Shown in pieces: positions 28,724 to 38,568 of a stretch of 64,000 nucleotides of DNA (positions are counted from its first letter, which is position 1; the number at the start of each line of letters is the position of its first letter). The position numbers were made by a program, and so were the translations under genes. This DNA is from Chitinophagales bacterium. GTDB lineage: Bacteria; Bacteroidota; Bacteroidia; Chitinophagales; Chitinophagaceae. The notes below the pieces were generated by a model. That model was not told where the DNA came from and did not search any database. It saw nothing but the letters and a program-made list of their open reading frames with translations. Where the stretch lies: the NCBI GenBank assembly GCA_026931325.1, contig JAIXLO010000160.1, forward strand, positions 248,001 to 312,000, written 5' to 3'.

Positions 28724-28764
28724 GCATAAAGAATAAATTTTTAATGATTTCTGTCAATCTTTTT

Positions 28765-29049
28765 TTATTCACCATTCATTAATTTTTTTACGTCATGACC
28801 AACAAAGATGACGCAGCCAGCACTTATTAAACCTACAATTGCTGATAATGCATACAATCCTGTCATAGCAAAATAAGTTGCTAGTCCTCCAAATAATAAA
28901 AATAAACCGACGCTTAATCCTAACAAAACTTTTCTCTCTTTTGGTGTAGCCATAATCGCTCCTATAAAACTTATACAAAATATTAACATCCAATTATATA
29001 TATTATTGAGATCAAAAATTAATACCATTAAAAACACAACAAATATCAT
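28765..29049 (-). CDS. Small integral membrane protein
   Basis: 94 aa with about four hydrophobic helices ([55 protein letters not shown]) separated by short charged turns. It sits between GMP reductase and thyA. It could be a holin or an unrelated membrane protein; no evidence decides. Confidence 0.62.
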   Translation of the reverse strand: MIFVVFLMVLIFDLNNIYNWMLIFCISFIGAIMATPKERKVLLGLSVGLFLLFGGLATYFAMTGLYALSAIVGLISAGCVIFVGHDVKKLMNGE

Positions 29050-30095
29050 AGTAAACGTACATCATGTGCATTGGATTCCCTTATTCCAGCTCCAGTAATT
29101 TTTACAAATTCTACTTTATCTTTTAACTCTTTAATTGACCAAGCTCCTACATATGAACAGCCAGATTTTAATCCCTGCAATAAAGTATCATTTACTTCAT
29201 AATATTTTCCTTTTACTAATACATATCCAACAACACCTTCTATATTTTCCGATTTATGTGTAGATGATCCTGCATACTTTTTATATAATTTGCCATCTAT
29301 CATTACAGTTTCATCCGGAGTTTCTTCGCAGCCGGCAAATACATTTCCTGCCATTACCATATCTGCAAATGCAAGACATTTTGTTACATCTCCGCCATTC
29401 TTTATTCCACCATCTGCTATAAAATATTTATTTGTATGATTTAGCGATTCATTATACACAGATTCTAATGCTGTAATTGTAGGAACTCCTGCTCCTGTAT
29501 TTATTCTTGTAGTACATATACTACCAGACCCTACATTTACCTTTACGACATCTGCTCCATTATCCCATAGGAATTTTGCACCTTCGCCAGTTGCGACATT
29601 GCCAGCGACAAAAAGAATATCATTAAACTTTTTCTTTAGAAACTTACACATTTTGCCAGACTCTTTTGAGTGTGCATGAGCGATGTCTAGACAAAACAAT
29701 CTTACGCCTAAGTTATAAAATTTTTCAGCATTATCTTTATCTTCTTTTTTTATTCCTAATGAAACTCCAACATGTTCGAATGGATGATCTAATTCTTGAC
29801 CAAATTGGTCATAATAAGATAATAGTTCTTTTAATATTAATTCTTGATTTTCGTATGTATCGAATCTATGCAAAAATACTAAACCGCCAGAAAGCCAAAC
29901 CTCTTTAATTAAATTTAATCCGCAAATACTTTTCATATTTGCTGGAATAATTGGGTTTGAAAAGTTCCAAGTTCTAGAATTTGTTATAAATTCAACATTT
30001 ACTTTTACATTTTTTCTAGATTCAATTTCTGAATATTTTGGAACGATAAGAACGTCGTCCAAGCTTAGTGCAAAATTTTCTAAAATTTTAGGCAT
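29046..30095 (-). CDS. guaC: GMP reductase / IMP dehydrogenase family enzyme
   Basis: 349 aa, the length of GMP reductase (about 346) and lacking the CBS insert of IMPDH. Catalytic loop GSGSICTTR with the active Cys, the phosphate-binding [14 protein letters not shown], and YAGSSTHKS. It would convert GMP to IMP and thus rebalance purines. First gene of the minus-strand nucleotide operon. Confidence 0.85.
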   Translation of the reverse strand: MPKILENFALSLDDVLIVPKYSEIESRKNVKVNVEFITNSRTWNFSNPIIPANMKSICGLNLIKEVWLSGGLVFLHRFDTYENQELILKELLSYYDQFGQELDHPFEHVGVSLGIKKEDKDNAEKFYNLGVRLFCLDIAHAHSKESGKMCKFLKKKFNDILFVAGNVATGEGAKFLWDNGADVVKVNVGSGSICTTRINTGAGVPTITALESVYNESLNHTNKYFIADGGIKNGGDVTKCLAFADMVMAGNVFAGCEETPDETVMIDGKLYKKYAGSSTHKSENIEGVVGYVLVKGKYYEVNDTLLQGLKSGCSYVGAWSIKELKDKVEFVKITGAGIRESNAHDVRLL

Positions 30096-30152
30096 AAATC
30101 CTTTTTAATTGTATTATTAACCATAAGATATATAACTTATATAGGAGAAGTT

Positions 30153-30476
30153 ATGAGAAAAATTTTTAGTTTAATGTTTGCAGGTTTAATTTGTTTTATT
30201 TCATTTCCTGGATGTGGTGGGTCTAGGACACCCCCTCGCCCTACGCCTGTCGTAAAAGACACTGATTTATGTGAAGCCGCAGGGAAAAATTTAGTTGAAC
30301 AACATTGTATTTTAGATGATCGAAAATTTACAAAACTTGGCAAAAGCTTTAAGTTATTTTGTGAGGAAACGCAAAGCGCAGGGGTTTTTTTAAATCCACG
30401 CTGCTTAAGTGAAATAAAAGCTTCTAATGTAAGCGAATGTCACGATAAAATGAACGTTTGTACTTATAGTAAATAA
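30153..30476 (+). CDS. Predicted secreted lipoprotein
   Basis: 107 aa. Basic start MRKIF, hydrophobic core LMFAGLICFISF, and a lipobox-like FPGC at residues 18-21, so signal peptidase II processing at Cys21 is predicted. The mature part has six more Cys. The SD AGGAGAAG precedes the ATG. Phage lipoproteins often act in superinfection exclusion or lysis; which applies here is not known. Confidence 0.72.
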   Translation: MRKIFSLMFAGLICFISFPGCGGSRTPPRPTPVVKDTDLCEAAGKNLVEQHCILDDRKFTKLGKSFKLFCEETQSAGVFLNPRCLSEIKASNVSECHDKMNVCTYSK

Positions 30477-30494
30477 TTTTGGGTAAGGATAAAG

Positions 30495-31553
30495 ATGAGC
30501 AAGATTGATGAATTAAAATTTAGTGGAAATTGGCGAGAAAATTTAGATAGAACGAATTGCGTTTATTTAATTACAAATAACGTAAATAATAAAAAATATG
30601 TTGGAATGACAAAACTATTATCGCAGAGATTGCGTGACTATAGATTAGAAATAAAAAGTAACTGTGGTAAGAAAAGATTAATTATTAAAGCTATTAAAAA
30701 GTATGGCGAAGATAAATTTTCTTTTGATTTTATTAAACAGTGCCATTCATATGAAGAAGCACAGACCAGCGAAATAGAATTAATTAAATTTCATAAAGAA
30801 AATAATTATGTAATGTATAATCAAACTATTGGTGGTGAGGGAGCAATAGGAGCTAAGATTCCTACTGGTACAGAAACAAAACAATCTAAATTAACTTTAG
30901 ATGATATTGCAAATATGTTTAAACTTTATCATAAAGATGGTCTCAGTTCTTATGAATTAGAAAAAATATTCAAAATTGATAATGGATCAATTCGTAAAGT
31001 ATTAAATGGTGAAACATATAAATCAGAATCAGAAAAATATATAAATTTATATGGTAAAGTACGCAAAAATTATATTGAAATGGGTTCTAATAAAAGAAGT
31101 GGAGTTGCACATTACAAATCAAAAGTTAATGAAGAAAATATAGAAAATATATTTTTTATGTTTCATAATTGTAATTTGGACATAGCTACAATAGCTAATA
31201 AATTTTCTATTTCGTATAATATAGTATTTGGTGTACTAACTGGAAAAACATACAAAAAAATAACTAATAAATTAATCAATAGTTATCCAAAAATTGAATC
31301 ATGTAGAAAAATTTTTGATCTTAAAAATAACAGAGGCGAGCTAAGTTCTTCTGCAAAATTGACTAAGAAAAATGTATTAGATATACTTTATGAATACCAT
31401 ATAGAAAAAAATAAAATAATAAATATTGCAAAAACATATAACGTTAGTTTATCTACAATATATAAAATATGTGATGGTAGTTGTTGGTCTGATACATATA
31501 AAGAATTTGCATTAAAATATGACATACAAATTAGGTCACAGAATACCAAATGA
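30495..31553 (+). CDS. GIY-YIG homing endonuclease with HTH repeats
   Basis: 352 aa. The nuclease domain (CVYLITNNVNNKKYVGMTK, then RLRDYRLE) is followed by at least three HTH repeats each ending in a VLNGETYK/VLTGKTYK-like motif. SD AAGGAT. It overlaps the protease start by 35 nt, so it is tightly inserted upstream of that gene. Paralogous to 7146 and 32325. Confidence 0.88.
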   Translation: MSKIDELKFSGNWRENLDRTNCVYLITNNVNNKKYVGMTKLLSQRLRDYRLEIKSNCGKKRLIIKAIKKYGEDKFSFDFIKQCHSYEEAQTSEIELIKFHKENNYVMYNQTIGGEGAIGAKIPTGTETKQSKLTLDDIANMFKLYHKDGLSSYELEKIFKIDNGSIRKVLNGETYKSESEKYINLYGKVRKNYIEMGSNKRSGVAHYKSKVNEENIENIFFMFHNCNLDIATIANKFSISYNIVFGVLTGKTYKKITNKLINSYPKIESCRKIFDLKNNRGELSSSAKLTKKNVLDILYEYHIEKNKIINIAKTYNVSLSTIYKICDGSCWSDTYKEFALKYDIQIRSQNTK

Positions 31554-32322
31554 TAATAAAGAATATAAAAGTTATAGTGAAGTAGCTAATCAATTAACTA
31601 AAGTTGCTTCCACTAAAGAAAAATTTAATGCTTCTGCTAATGACTATATTTTACCTGAATATACTCCAATAAGTAATCAAGGTAATATAAATTCTTGCTC
31701 AGCTAATAGTACTATTGATAGTCTTGAGATATTAATGGGTATACAGGATAAAAATTCTGTTGTTCAATTATCTCGGTTGTTTAATTACTATAATTCGCGT
31801 TTGTATATAAAAGAAACTGATAAGGATGATGGTGCATATTTGCATGATGCGTTCGACAATTTAACAACTTTGGGTTGCTGCTTAGAATCAACTTGGATGT
31901 ATGATCCAAGTAAAGTATTTGCTCAACCATCATTATTTGCTTACGCAGAAGCAAATTCAAATAAATTATCCGATTTTTATAAAATAGATAAAGGCGGGAT
32001 AGTTAAATGCGACTATATTGAGCAAGCTATACGTAGCAATTGTCCAGTTGTATTCGGTACTCCAGTATCCCAACAATTTGTCAATTTTGGATATGCTTCA
32101 GAATATCCTATTTTTGATTTTCCTTCGGTTGCTGCGGGGCGACATGCAATCGTAGCTGTTGGCGTAATGTATATTAATGGACAAAGACATTTTTTAATTA
32201 GAAATTCTTGGGGATCAAATTGGGGATATGACGGGCATTGTTTAATGAAAGAAAGCTATATGGCATCTAGTGAAACCAATGATATATGGGTAAGTACGCT
32301 TGTCCCAAATTTAATTTTTTAA
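31519..32322 (+). CDS. Papain-like (C1-family) cysteine protease
   Basis: 267 aa. Oxyanion Gln and catalytic Cys in ISNQGNINSCSANS, catalytic His in GRHAIVAVG, and catalytic Asn in IRNSWGSNWG. No signal peptide is visible. It begins inside the upstream homing endonuclease gene and is followed by another one. Its role could be virion maturation or attack on a host protein. Confidence 0.85.
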   Translation: MTYKLGHRIPNDNKEYKSYSEVANQLTKVASTKEKFNASANDYILPEYTPISNQGNINSCSANSTIDSLEILMGIQDKNSVVQLSRLFNYYNSRLYIKETDKDDGAYLHDAFDNLTTLGCCLESTWMYDPSKVFAQPSLFAYAEANSNKLSDFYKIDKGGIVKCDYIEQAIRSNCPVVFGTPVSQQFVNFGYASEYPIFDFPSVAAGRHAIVAVGVMYINGQRHFLIRNSWGSNWGYDGHCLMKESYMASSETNDIWVSTLVPNLIF

Positions 32323-32324
32323 TA

Positions 32325-33130
32325 ATGAAAAACAATATATTAAATAAATTTAATTTTTCAGGAAACTGGAAAGATCATATAAATAGTGTTAATGTGGTTT
32401 ATAAAATAACCAATTTAATTAAAAACAAAATTTATATAGGTATATCGAAAAATCTAAAGCATAGATTATATGGTTATTTAAAAGAAATAAATAATCCCAC
32501 TAGACCAATTTCTAAATCACTTGCTAAATACGGATCACAAAATTTTCAATTTGATGTAATACATATATTTAATTCTTATGATGAATGCATAAATATAGAG
32601 CCAGTATTAATTAAAGAATTAATAAATAGTAAACAAAAAATATATAATGTATCTTTTAATAAATTAGTAAAAAAAATGATACTGGAACTAAAAATCATAA
32701 TGCGAAGTTAAAATTATCACAAATAGAAGAAATATTTATTTTGTATTATAGTAATAATTTATCCGCAGTAGAAATAAGTAAAAAATTTAATTGTAATTCA
32801 ACATTAATATATAATATATTAAAAGGAAAAACATATATTAATGAAACTTTTAAATATATAGAATATTATAAAAATTATAAATACAGAAGTAAGAAAGAAA
32901 TTGGTGTATATGATAGAAAAATTTCTGGACTTAACAATTATCAAAATAGAATATCAGAAAATCAAATTATTGAAATATTCAATATGTATCATATTTTAAA
33001 TAAAAGTTCATTAAAAATAGCAAAAGAATACCATGTTTCTAAAAAAATGATATTGAAAATGCTAAATGGAAAATCTTATAAAGATATTACTTTACCATTG
33101 ATAGAAAAATATGGTACAATTAGAAAGTAA
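32325..33130 (+). pseudogene. GIY-YIG homing endonuclease, frameshifted at an A8 run
   Basis: ATG 32325 opens the GIY-YIG domain (VVYKITNLIKNKIYIGISK). The frame is lost at an eight-A run (32669-32676) and stops at 32711. The other frame continues NDTGTKNHNAKLKLSQIEEI and HTH repeats to 33130. One extra A would restore a full-length paralog of 30495. Either a true decayed gene or a homopolymer sequencing error. Confidence 0.78.
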
Positions 33131-33135
33131 TAATT

Positions 33136-34080
33136 TTAATCAACTCTAAAAAAACCAACATCTGATAACACAAATTCACCATTTGCCCTTTTCATTAGAT
33201 TCGAAGTATGTAAGTCTGCCCATCTTATACCTTTTTGATCTCTTAAGTATCTTACAAATTCTAATACATCTCCACCAAAGTATTCTGTATCAGATTCTAA
33301 TGGTAAGTCACTTTCTTCAATTTTTGGTAATCTTCTAAAAGAGCTAAGATAGGTTTCAACTATTGCTAATGCTCTATTATATGTTTCTAATTTTGGACCA
33401 AGTTCCATTAAATTAATAGAAATAAATTTATAAATCCCTCTAACTATAGCTTGAGATATCTTTTTTACATCTGTGACTTTTTTAATTAAATCGATTAAAA
33501 AATCATAGCATTTTTTATTTAAAGAAGAAATTTCTAAAATACTTTTAATTGCAGATTTTAAATGTTCATTATCTTCATTGCTTGCCAAATCTTCTAAAAT
33601 TTTTTTATAATTATTTAAAGTTAAAAATGTTGAAAATACTAAATCTTTTTCTGTCACAGCTTCTTCTTTTAATAGAAGTTGTTTTTCTGCCACAGATAAA
33701 GGATAAAGTTTTTCACATATTAGCACATAAAATTTTGATGGTTCATGAAAAGTAGCTTCATATATTTCCATAACAAATTTTTTATATTTTTCTGGCAATT
33801 CATCTTTCAAATTTTGAAACATTAATGCTTTATCAATATCTATTTTGTTTTTAGTAAATTTATAAATTAATCCAGATTTTTCAAAAACGATATTAAATTT
33901 TCCTTTTCCAACATAATTATTTTTTGATAATCCAAAATGTTTTAATAAACTAATAAAATTTATTGTCATAAAATCTGTTGGCTGCAATGGTTTATATTTT
34001 TTAGGATCATCCGATGTTTCAAGCTCTTTTTTAATTTTTTTCCATTGCTCGTCTGCAAATTTAAACAAATTAAGTTTCAT
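33136..34080 (-). CDS. Kinase-like protein (APH/protein-kinase fold)
   Basis: 314 aa. Gly-rich loop YVGKGKFNIVFEKSG, Lys strand IYKFTKNK, catalytic loop RWADLHTSN and metal-binding LSDVGFF. Shares architecture and the DLHxxN motif with 2382 and 12506. N-terminus MKLNLFKFADEQW. Substrate unknown. Confidence 0.72.
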   Translation of the reverse strand: MKLNLFKFADEQWKKIKKELETSDDPKKYKPLQPTDFMTINFISLLKHFGLSKNNYVGKGKFNIVFEKSGLIYKFTKNKIDIDKALMFQNLKDELPEKYKKFVMEIYEATFHEPSKFYVLICEKLYPLSVAEKQLLLKEEAVTEKDLVFSTFLTLNNYKKILEDLASNEDNEHLKSAIKSILEISSLNKKCYDFLIDLIKKVTDVKKISQAIVRGIYKFISINLMELGPKLETYNRALAIVETYLSSFRRLPKIEESDLPLESDTEYFGGDVLEFVRYLRDQKGIRWADLHTSNLMKRANGEFVLSDVGFFRVD

Positions 34081-34106
34081 AGTTAAATATAAAAGTATTA
34101 AATAAA

Positions 34107-35546
34107 TTAATAATTTTCATACTGTTTTTCTCTTTCTATATTTCTGGCTTCAAATATTTTATTTCTTAACAATTTTAATTCGTCATTATAAGTTATAACA
34201 TCTCCATATTGTTTGTATAATTCAATTAATAATTCTTTGGAGCTTGTATTATGTAATATTTTTGAAACATTATTATAAGCTAAGCCTTTTTCCTTTACTA
34301 TTTTTATTAATTTTTTAACAAAATCATCGGCTCTAAAAGTTTCTTTTTTAATTAATGAATTTATAAGAGCCCTATCCTCTTCTTTTACTGCTTTATCAAG
34401 AAATATATCAAAATCTTCTTTTGTTAGCGGAATATCTGCACTATAATATTCATTGGTTCTTTTATTATAATCATTAAGAAAGTTAGATATTCCTTCACTA
34501 TTTAAATATGAATAAAAAATATTTTTTTGATTGTTATTTAAAATTTTATAAACATATCGAGAAGCTCCAACTGCCCCAAAATTATGTCCCACATTAAAAA
34601 TATTTGCCAAACCTTCCATGTCATTTATTTGTATTTTCTCTTTAATTTCTGTAATTATATCATAATTTACTGAAAAGTGCTCATAATTCTCATCTTCTTT
34701 TATATCATCATAATTTAATTTTATTTTTTGTCTAATATGTTCCGGTGTATTAAAATCATTTAATAAACTTTTTCTATTCTCCTTATGAATTAAATTTTTA
34801 TTAATTTCATCTTCGGATAATAATTCTGGTTCTGATTTTAATTTTGTAAGAAATGATTTAGGGACTGTTTTTAAATTATTAAAAATTTTTTCTAATATAA
34901 TATATTTATTAGTTAAATTGTCCAAATATGTTTCATTTCCTATTTTGTCTAATGCATCAAAAAAATCTACTTTTAATACTTTATTATTTAAATCTCTTTG
35001 AATTGAACATGCAATTTTATAAAGAGGATTGTCTATATTTAAATCTTTTCTAAGTATAAAATATAAAACAACATTATTTGCGGAATAATCTTCAAAATAA
35101 TTTTGATTTTCCATGGTTACACACCATCTAGTTCCCGAGCCATAAAAACAAGCTGCTGCTTTTGTTATTATTCTTAATACAATGCATTGATTATCTTCAA
35201 ATATTTTTTCTCCGCCGCTAGTTTTTATTTCATTTTTAGTTTTTGTCTTAGATTTAATATTATCTAATTCAAATAGTTTATCTCTTAGTTCTGTAAAATT
35301 CCATTTATTAATATCTTTCTCATCCAATCGATTTACATGTTTGTGAAAAAGATTTATTACATCCGAAATTTCATTTATTAATGCTTGACCGCTAACTAAT
35401 TGTTTAGTAGCATAAGTTAAATACTTGTCTTTCTTTGAAGGATCTCTATTTGATAATATCTCTATTTCATTTTTATACTCTGGAAATTTATTTATTAAAT
35501 CAGATTTAATCGAAGCTAACTTATATAAAATGGTTATTAATGACAT
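34107..35546 (-). CDS. Hypothetical protein with a YGSGTRWCV motif
   Basis: 479 aa. The middle holds ACFYGSGTRWCVTMENQNYFEDYS, a WC-containing motif seen in poorly characterised phage proteins, surrounded by helical repeats. N-terminus MSLITILYKLAS resembles those of 36317 and 37418. Divergent from 35563. Function not known. Confidence 0.65.
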   Translation of the reverse strand: MSLITILYKLASIKSDLINKFPEYKNEIEILSNRDPSKKDKYLTYATKQLVSGQALINEISDVINLFHKHVNRLDEKDINKWNFTELRDKLFELDNIKSKTKTKNEIKTSGGEKIFEDNQCIVLRIITKAAACFYGSGTRWCVTMENQNYFEDYSANNVVLYFILRKDLNIDNPLYKIACSIQRDLNNKVLKVDFFDALDKIGNETYLDNLTNKYIILEKIFNNLKTVPKSFLTKLKSEPELLSEDEINKNLIHKENRKSLLNDFNTPEHIRQKIKLNYDDIKEDENYEHFSVNYDIITEIKEKIQINDMEGLANIFNVGHNFGAVGASRYVYKILNNNQKNIFYSYLNSEGISNFLNDYNKRTNEYYSADIPLTKEDFDIFLDKAVKEEDRALINSLIKKETFRADDFVKKLIKIVKEKGLAYNNVSKILHNTSSKELLIELYKQYGDVITYNDELKLLRNKIFEARNIEREKQYENY

Positions 35547-35562
35547 AAAATAATATTTTTTT

Positions 35563-36282
35563 ATGTCTAGAGCATTTTTTCAATCAATAGCAAATAAAAA
35601 CTATAAAGAAAGAGATGAGTTATGTTGTGAAGAAATATTAAAAAATAATATTCCTAGTTTTTTAAATAATTTTAAAACAATTACTCACACAGAAAAAAAT
35701 AATACAATATCTTTTCAAGTTTCCTCAGACTATATTTCTATTGGGACTGAAGATGATTATGTAAGAACGCCACTTTCAGGTATAACTTCTCAAAAAGTTG
35801 TAGACGCATTTCACTGCGTACTTCCAACAAAGAAAATTGTAGATTTAATCTGGAAATACGCAGAAATAAAGTTACCTCAAAGACCAAAAGGTGCGCCATT
35901 TGATTCATCTATGTTTTCTACAAAAGAAATTATTAATGTAAATGATAGAATTAATAAAGATTTAGGAAATCAAGACAAAGCAAAATTAATAGCTGGTCAT
36001 AAAAAAGACGTTGTAATAACCAATAAATTGGCTCCAAATAATCCTAATCAAAGAGTAGCCATTTATGGCTGGCATGGAGTAAATGGACAACCAATTCAAG
36101 GTCCAAGCGTTCAAGCCGTAGCACATGAGGTAACTTATTATGATTATAGTCATGGCATAAGATTAATTGGTATTGATTGTTTATTAAATGGGGAGCCTAA
36201 ATTAATTACAGAAGTTTTGCAAGATAAAGATTATTGCTATTTGTTATCAGATGAGGGACTATTAAAGTTTTTAAGATATTAA
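35563..36282 (+). CDS. Hypothetical protein, paralog of 39821
   Basis: 239 aa sharing with 39821 the patterns SDYISIGTEDDYVR, VLPTKKIVDLI, AGHKKDVVI and YYDYSHGIRLI. The conserved Asp/Tyr/His residues suggest an enzyme or binding domain, but I do not recognise the family. Confidence 0.65.
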   Translation: MSRAFFQSIANKNYKERDELCCEEILKNNIPSFLNNFKTITHTEKNNTISFQVSSDYISIGTEDDYVRTPLSGITSQKVVDAFHCVLPTKKIVDLIWKYAEIKLPQRPKGAPFDSSMFSTKEIINVNDRINKDLGNQDKAKLIAGHKKDVVITNKLAPNNPNQRVAIYGWHGVNGQPIQGPSVQAVAHEVTYYDYSHGIRLIGIDCLLNGEPKLITEVLQDKDYCYLLSDEGLLKFLRY

Positions 36283-36316
36283 AATTTTAAATGAATTAAT
36301 ATTTTTGATTTAAGTT

Positions 36317-36970
36317 ATGAGTTTAATAAAATATATTTATGCTAATTTTAATATTAAAAATATTGATTTAGTCCAATTTACTGATCGATTTATAGATGAA
36401 ATTTACAAAGATTTTAATTCAATAAAATGTTTGGAAGCGGTGGCAAGATATCTTTTTGATATAATTGAAAAATGGGATGGTTGGACAACCAATAATATTG
36501 ATTTTTCTAACTATAAAAAAGATATTTATGATAATATTTTATCTATGCTGACATTAAATTCTTATGTAAAATTAGATGAATTGAGTTTTATTATAAAAAG
36601 ACCAATTTATGAAGCGATAACATTATCTAGCAGCGATATGGGATATTTTTACTCTTTGTTAGGTAATAAATATCAAAATGAAATACGTGATTCATTTGAT
36701 CTTTTATTAAAACATGTCAATAGTAAGAGAAAAATTTTAAGCAATTTGCCAATTATAGCAAATTTAATTCCAACAATCGAAGAAGTTTTATCACCATTTC
36801 CTGAATTATATGAAATATTAAGAAAAGAAAATAATAAACCAATTATTCTAAAAATAAGTGCATATGATTTTGAATCCAAAATTTTAAAATTTTTATTACC
36901 ATCCGAACAAAAAATATTTGCAAAATATGCAGAAGCTTTAGAAAAATATATATTAAAATTTAATAACTAA
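36317..36970 (+). CDS. Hypothetical protein, paralog of 37418
   Basis: 217 aa, helical. Starts MSLIKYIYANF, nearly identical to the start of 37418 (MSLIKYIYASL), and shares IxxWxGW and the NLIPTIEEVL/NYLPNTEEVI segment. Unknown function. Confidence 0.63.
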   Translation: MSLIKYIYANFNIKNIDLVQFTDRFIDEIYKDFNSIKCLEAVARYLFDIIEKWDGWTTNNIDFSNYKKDIYDNILSMLTLNSYVKLDELSFIIKRPIYEAITLSSSDMGYFYSLLGNKYQNEIRDSFDLLLKHVNSKRKILSNLPIIANLIPTIEEVLSPFPELYEILRKENNKPIILKISAYDFESKILKFLLPSEQKIFAKYAEALEKYILKFNN

Positions 36971-36971
36971 C

Positions 36972-37418
36972 ATGAATGAATTATATACAAAATTAAAATG
37001 TATGTGCAATAAACAATTATATTTTACTGTTATGGAAGGCAACGGATCTCAAGGAATTTCAAGAGGATCTTCAAATAAAGTTTTCTATAAATTTAGAAAT
37101 GGTGTATTTATCATAAATGATGGTGGGTCTACTTATGAATTTTCTGAAAAAAATTTAAAAGATAAAGAATTTATAAAAGATATTCAAATATTTAAAATTT
37201 ATTCTATATGTCATTCATGCGGATTAAGAATATTTTTCTATCCTCAAAAAGATAAAACAATTTATGAAATAAAATATAATTCAAAAAATGAATCTGTATA
37301 TATTACTAATAAAAGTAATCAAATAGAAGTGATTATAAATAAATCAAGTATAAATATTCCAGAAATTCCAATAGATAAATTGTTATGTAAATTAGGTGTT
37401 TTAATGGAGCTTAGTTAA
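36972..37418 (+). CDS. Small protein with CxC/CxxC pairs
   Basis: 148 aa. LKCMCNKQLYF and YSICHSCGLRIFF provide a zinc-ribbon-like pair flanking beta strands. It lies between the two paralogs 36317 and 37418, overlapping the latter start by 1 nt. Similar in layout to 46354 and 46695. Confidence 0.62.
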   Translation: MNELYTKLKCMCNKQLYFTVMEGNGSQGISRGSSNKVFYKFRNGVFIINDGGSTYEFSEKNLKDKEFIKDIQIFKIYSICHSCGLRIFFYPQKDKTIYEIKYNSKNESVYITNKSNQIEVIINKSSINIPEIPIDKLLCKLGVLMELS

Positions 37419-38092
37419 TGTCATTAATAAAATATATTTATGCCAGTCTTAAAAATATCGAAGAATTGGATCTTGAAGGATTTACGTCAAATTTTGTAGA
37501 CTCATTATTAGACAGATTCCCCACAATGCAATTATTTGAGTCAATAACAAATTTAATGTTAGATAGAATTAATAATTGGTATGGATGGTATAAAGTAGAT
37601 AATGATTTTGATTTTGATTTGTACAAAAGTAAACTCTATGATACAATAATGGGTTATTTGCAATTGCAAGCAATTATAAATCCCGATTTTATCAATAATT
37701 TTATTAAATTAGCGATTTGTAGACGAATTTCTTTTAGCGAAACGGAAACATATGATTACAAACAAATGCTAGAAAGAAAACATGATTTTGATATTATTTA
37801 TGATGAATTCGATAGATTAAAAACTTACATAGATAAATATAGCTCATTTTCTAAAAAACTTAAATTTGAAGATTATAAATCATTTTTTCCAGACGATAGC
37901 GACACTTTTGCTAATACGCCGGAATTATTATCAATGTTAAATACTCTTGGCAAAGATGCAAGATATTTTAATTATTTACCAAATACGGAAGAAGTAATTG
38001 GAATTGTTAATGATTTGTTATCAACAGTTGAACCAAATATAAGAGAAAAATATATGAATGGATTTAAAAAAATAATCAAAGAATATCTTTAA
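37418..38092 (+). CDS. Hypothetical protein, paralog of 36317
   Basis: 224 aa. Shares the MSLIKYIYA start, a mid-protein NNWYGWY segment and the TEEVIGIVNDLL C-terminal helix with 36317. Convergent with the SLOG gene, overlapping by 17 nt. Confidence 0.63.
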   Translation: MSLIKYIYASLKNIEELDLEGFTSNFVDSLLDRFPTMQLFESITNLMLDRINNWYGWYKVDNDFDFDLYKSKLYDTIMGYLQLQAIINPDFINNFIKLAICRRISFSETETYDYKQMLERKHDFDIIYDEFDRLKTYIDKYSSFSKKLKFEDYKSFFPDDSDTFANTPELLSMLNTLGKDARYFNYLPNTEEVIGIVNDLLSTVEPNIREKYMNGFKKIIKEYL

Positions 38093-38552
38093 AATCTATA
38101 TAAATAATTTCTTTATTTTTCATTCTAGCATAATTTACGCAATTTTCTGTCCCACCACCTAATCCATCGTAATAGGCTGCTATTAAGATATCACAATTAT
38201 CAACAATATAAACATTTCTTTTCATTAATTTCCAAGCAGCATATCCTCCCTCGCAAACTATTACTTGTTCTTTTGCTTTACTTAACAAAGAATAATAAAT
38301 TTTCTTTTGATTTTCTTGCCATAAATTCTCTTGACCTATAAATGGAATAGCTGCTATCCATGGTATATTATTTTTATTACAAACAAAAGCAGCATACTGA
38401 TCATATCCTAAAGCTACTCCAGAAATACAATATTCCGGATCAATATCTTTTAAAATTTTTTCCGTCTCTTTGCAAACATGTTTATATGTTTCACTATTTG
38501 GCAAAATTCTTCTTGGTCCAGTAAATCCTATTATTTTCTTTGCCTTGTTCAT
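38076..38552 (-). CDS. SLOG-superfamily (DUF1273/YspA-like) protein
   Basis: 158 aa. A Rossmann-like start KIIGFTGPRRI, then ISGVALGYDQYAAFVC and a C-terminal GGGTENCVNYA nucleotide-binding loop, as in SLOG/DprA-like nucleotide-sensing folds. Possible NAD/ADP-ribose-related ligand sensing; inferred only. Confidence 0.72.
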   Translation of the reverse strand: MNKAKKIIGFTGPRRILPNSETYKHVCKETEKILKDIDPEYCISGVALGYDQYAAFVCNKNNIPWIAAIPFIGQENLWQENQKKIYYSLLSKAKEQVIVCEGGYAAWKLMKRNVYIVDNCDILIAAYYDGLGGGTENCVNYARMKNKEIIYIDFKDIL

Positions 38553-38568
38553 ATTTTCCTATAAATTT

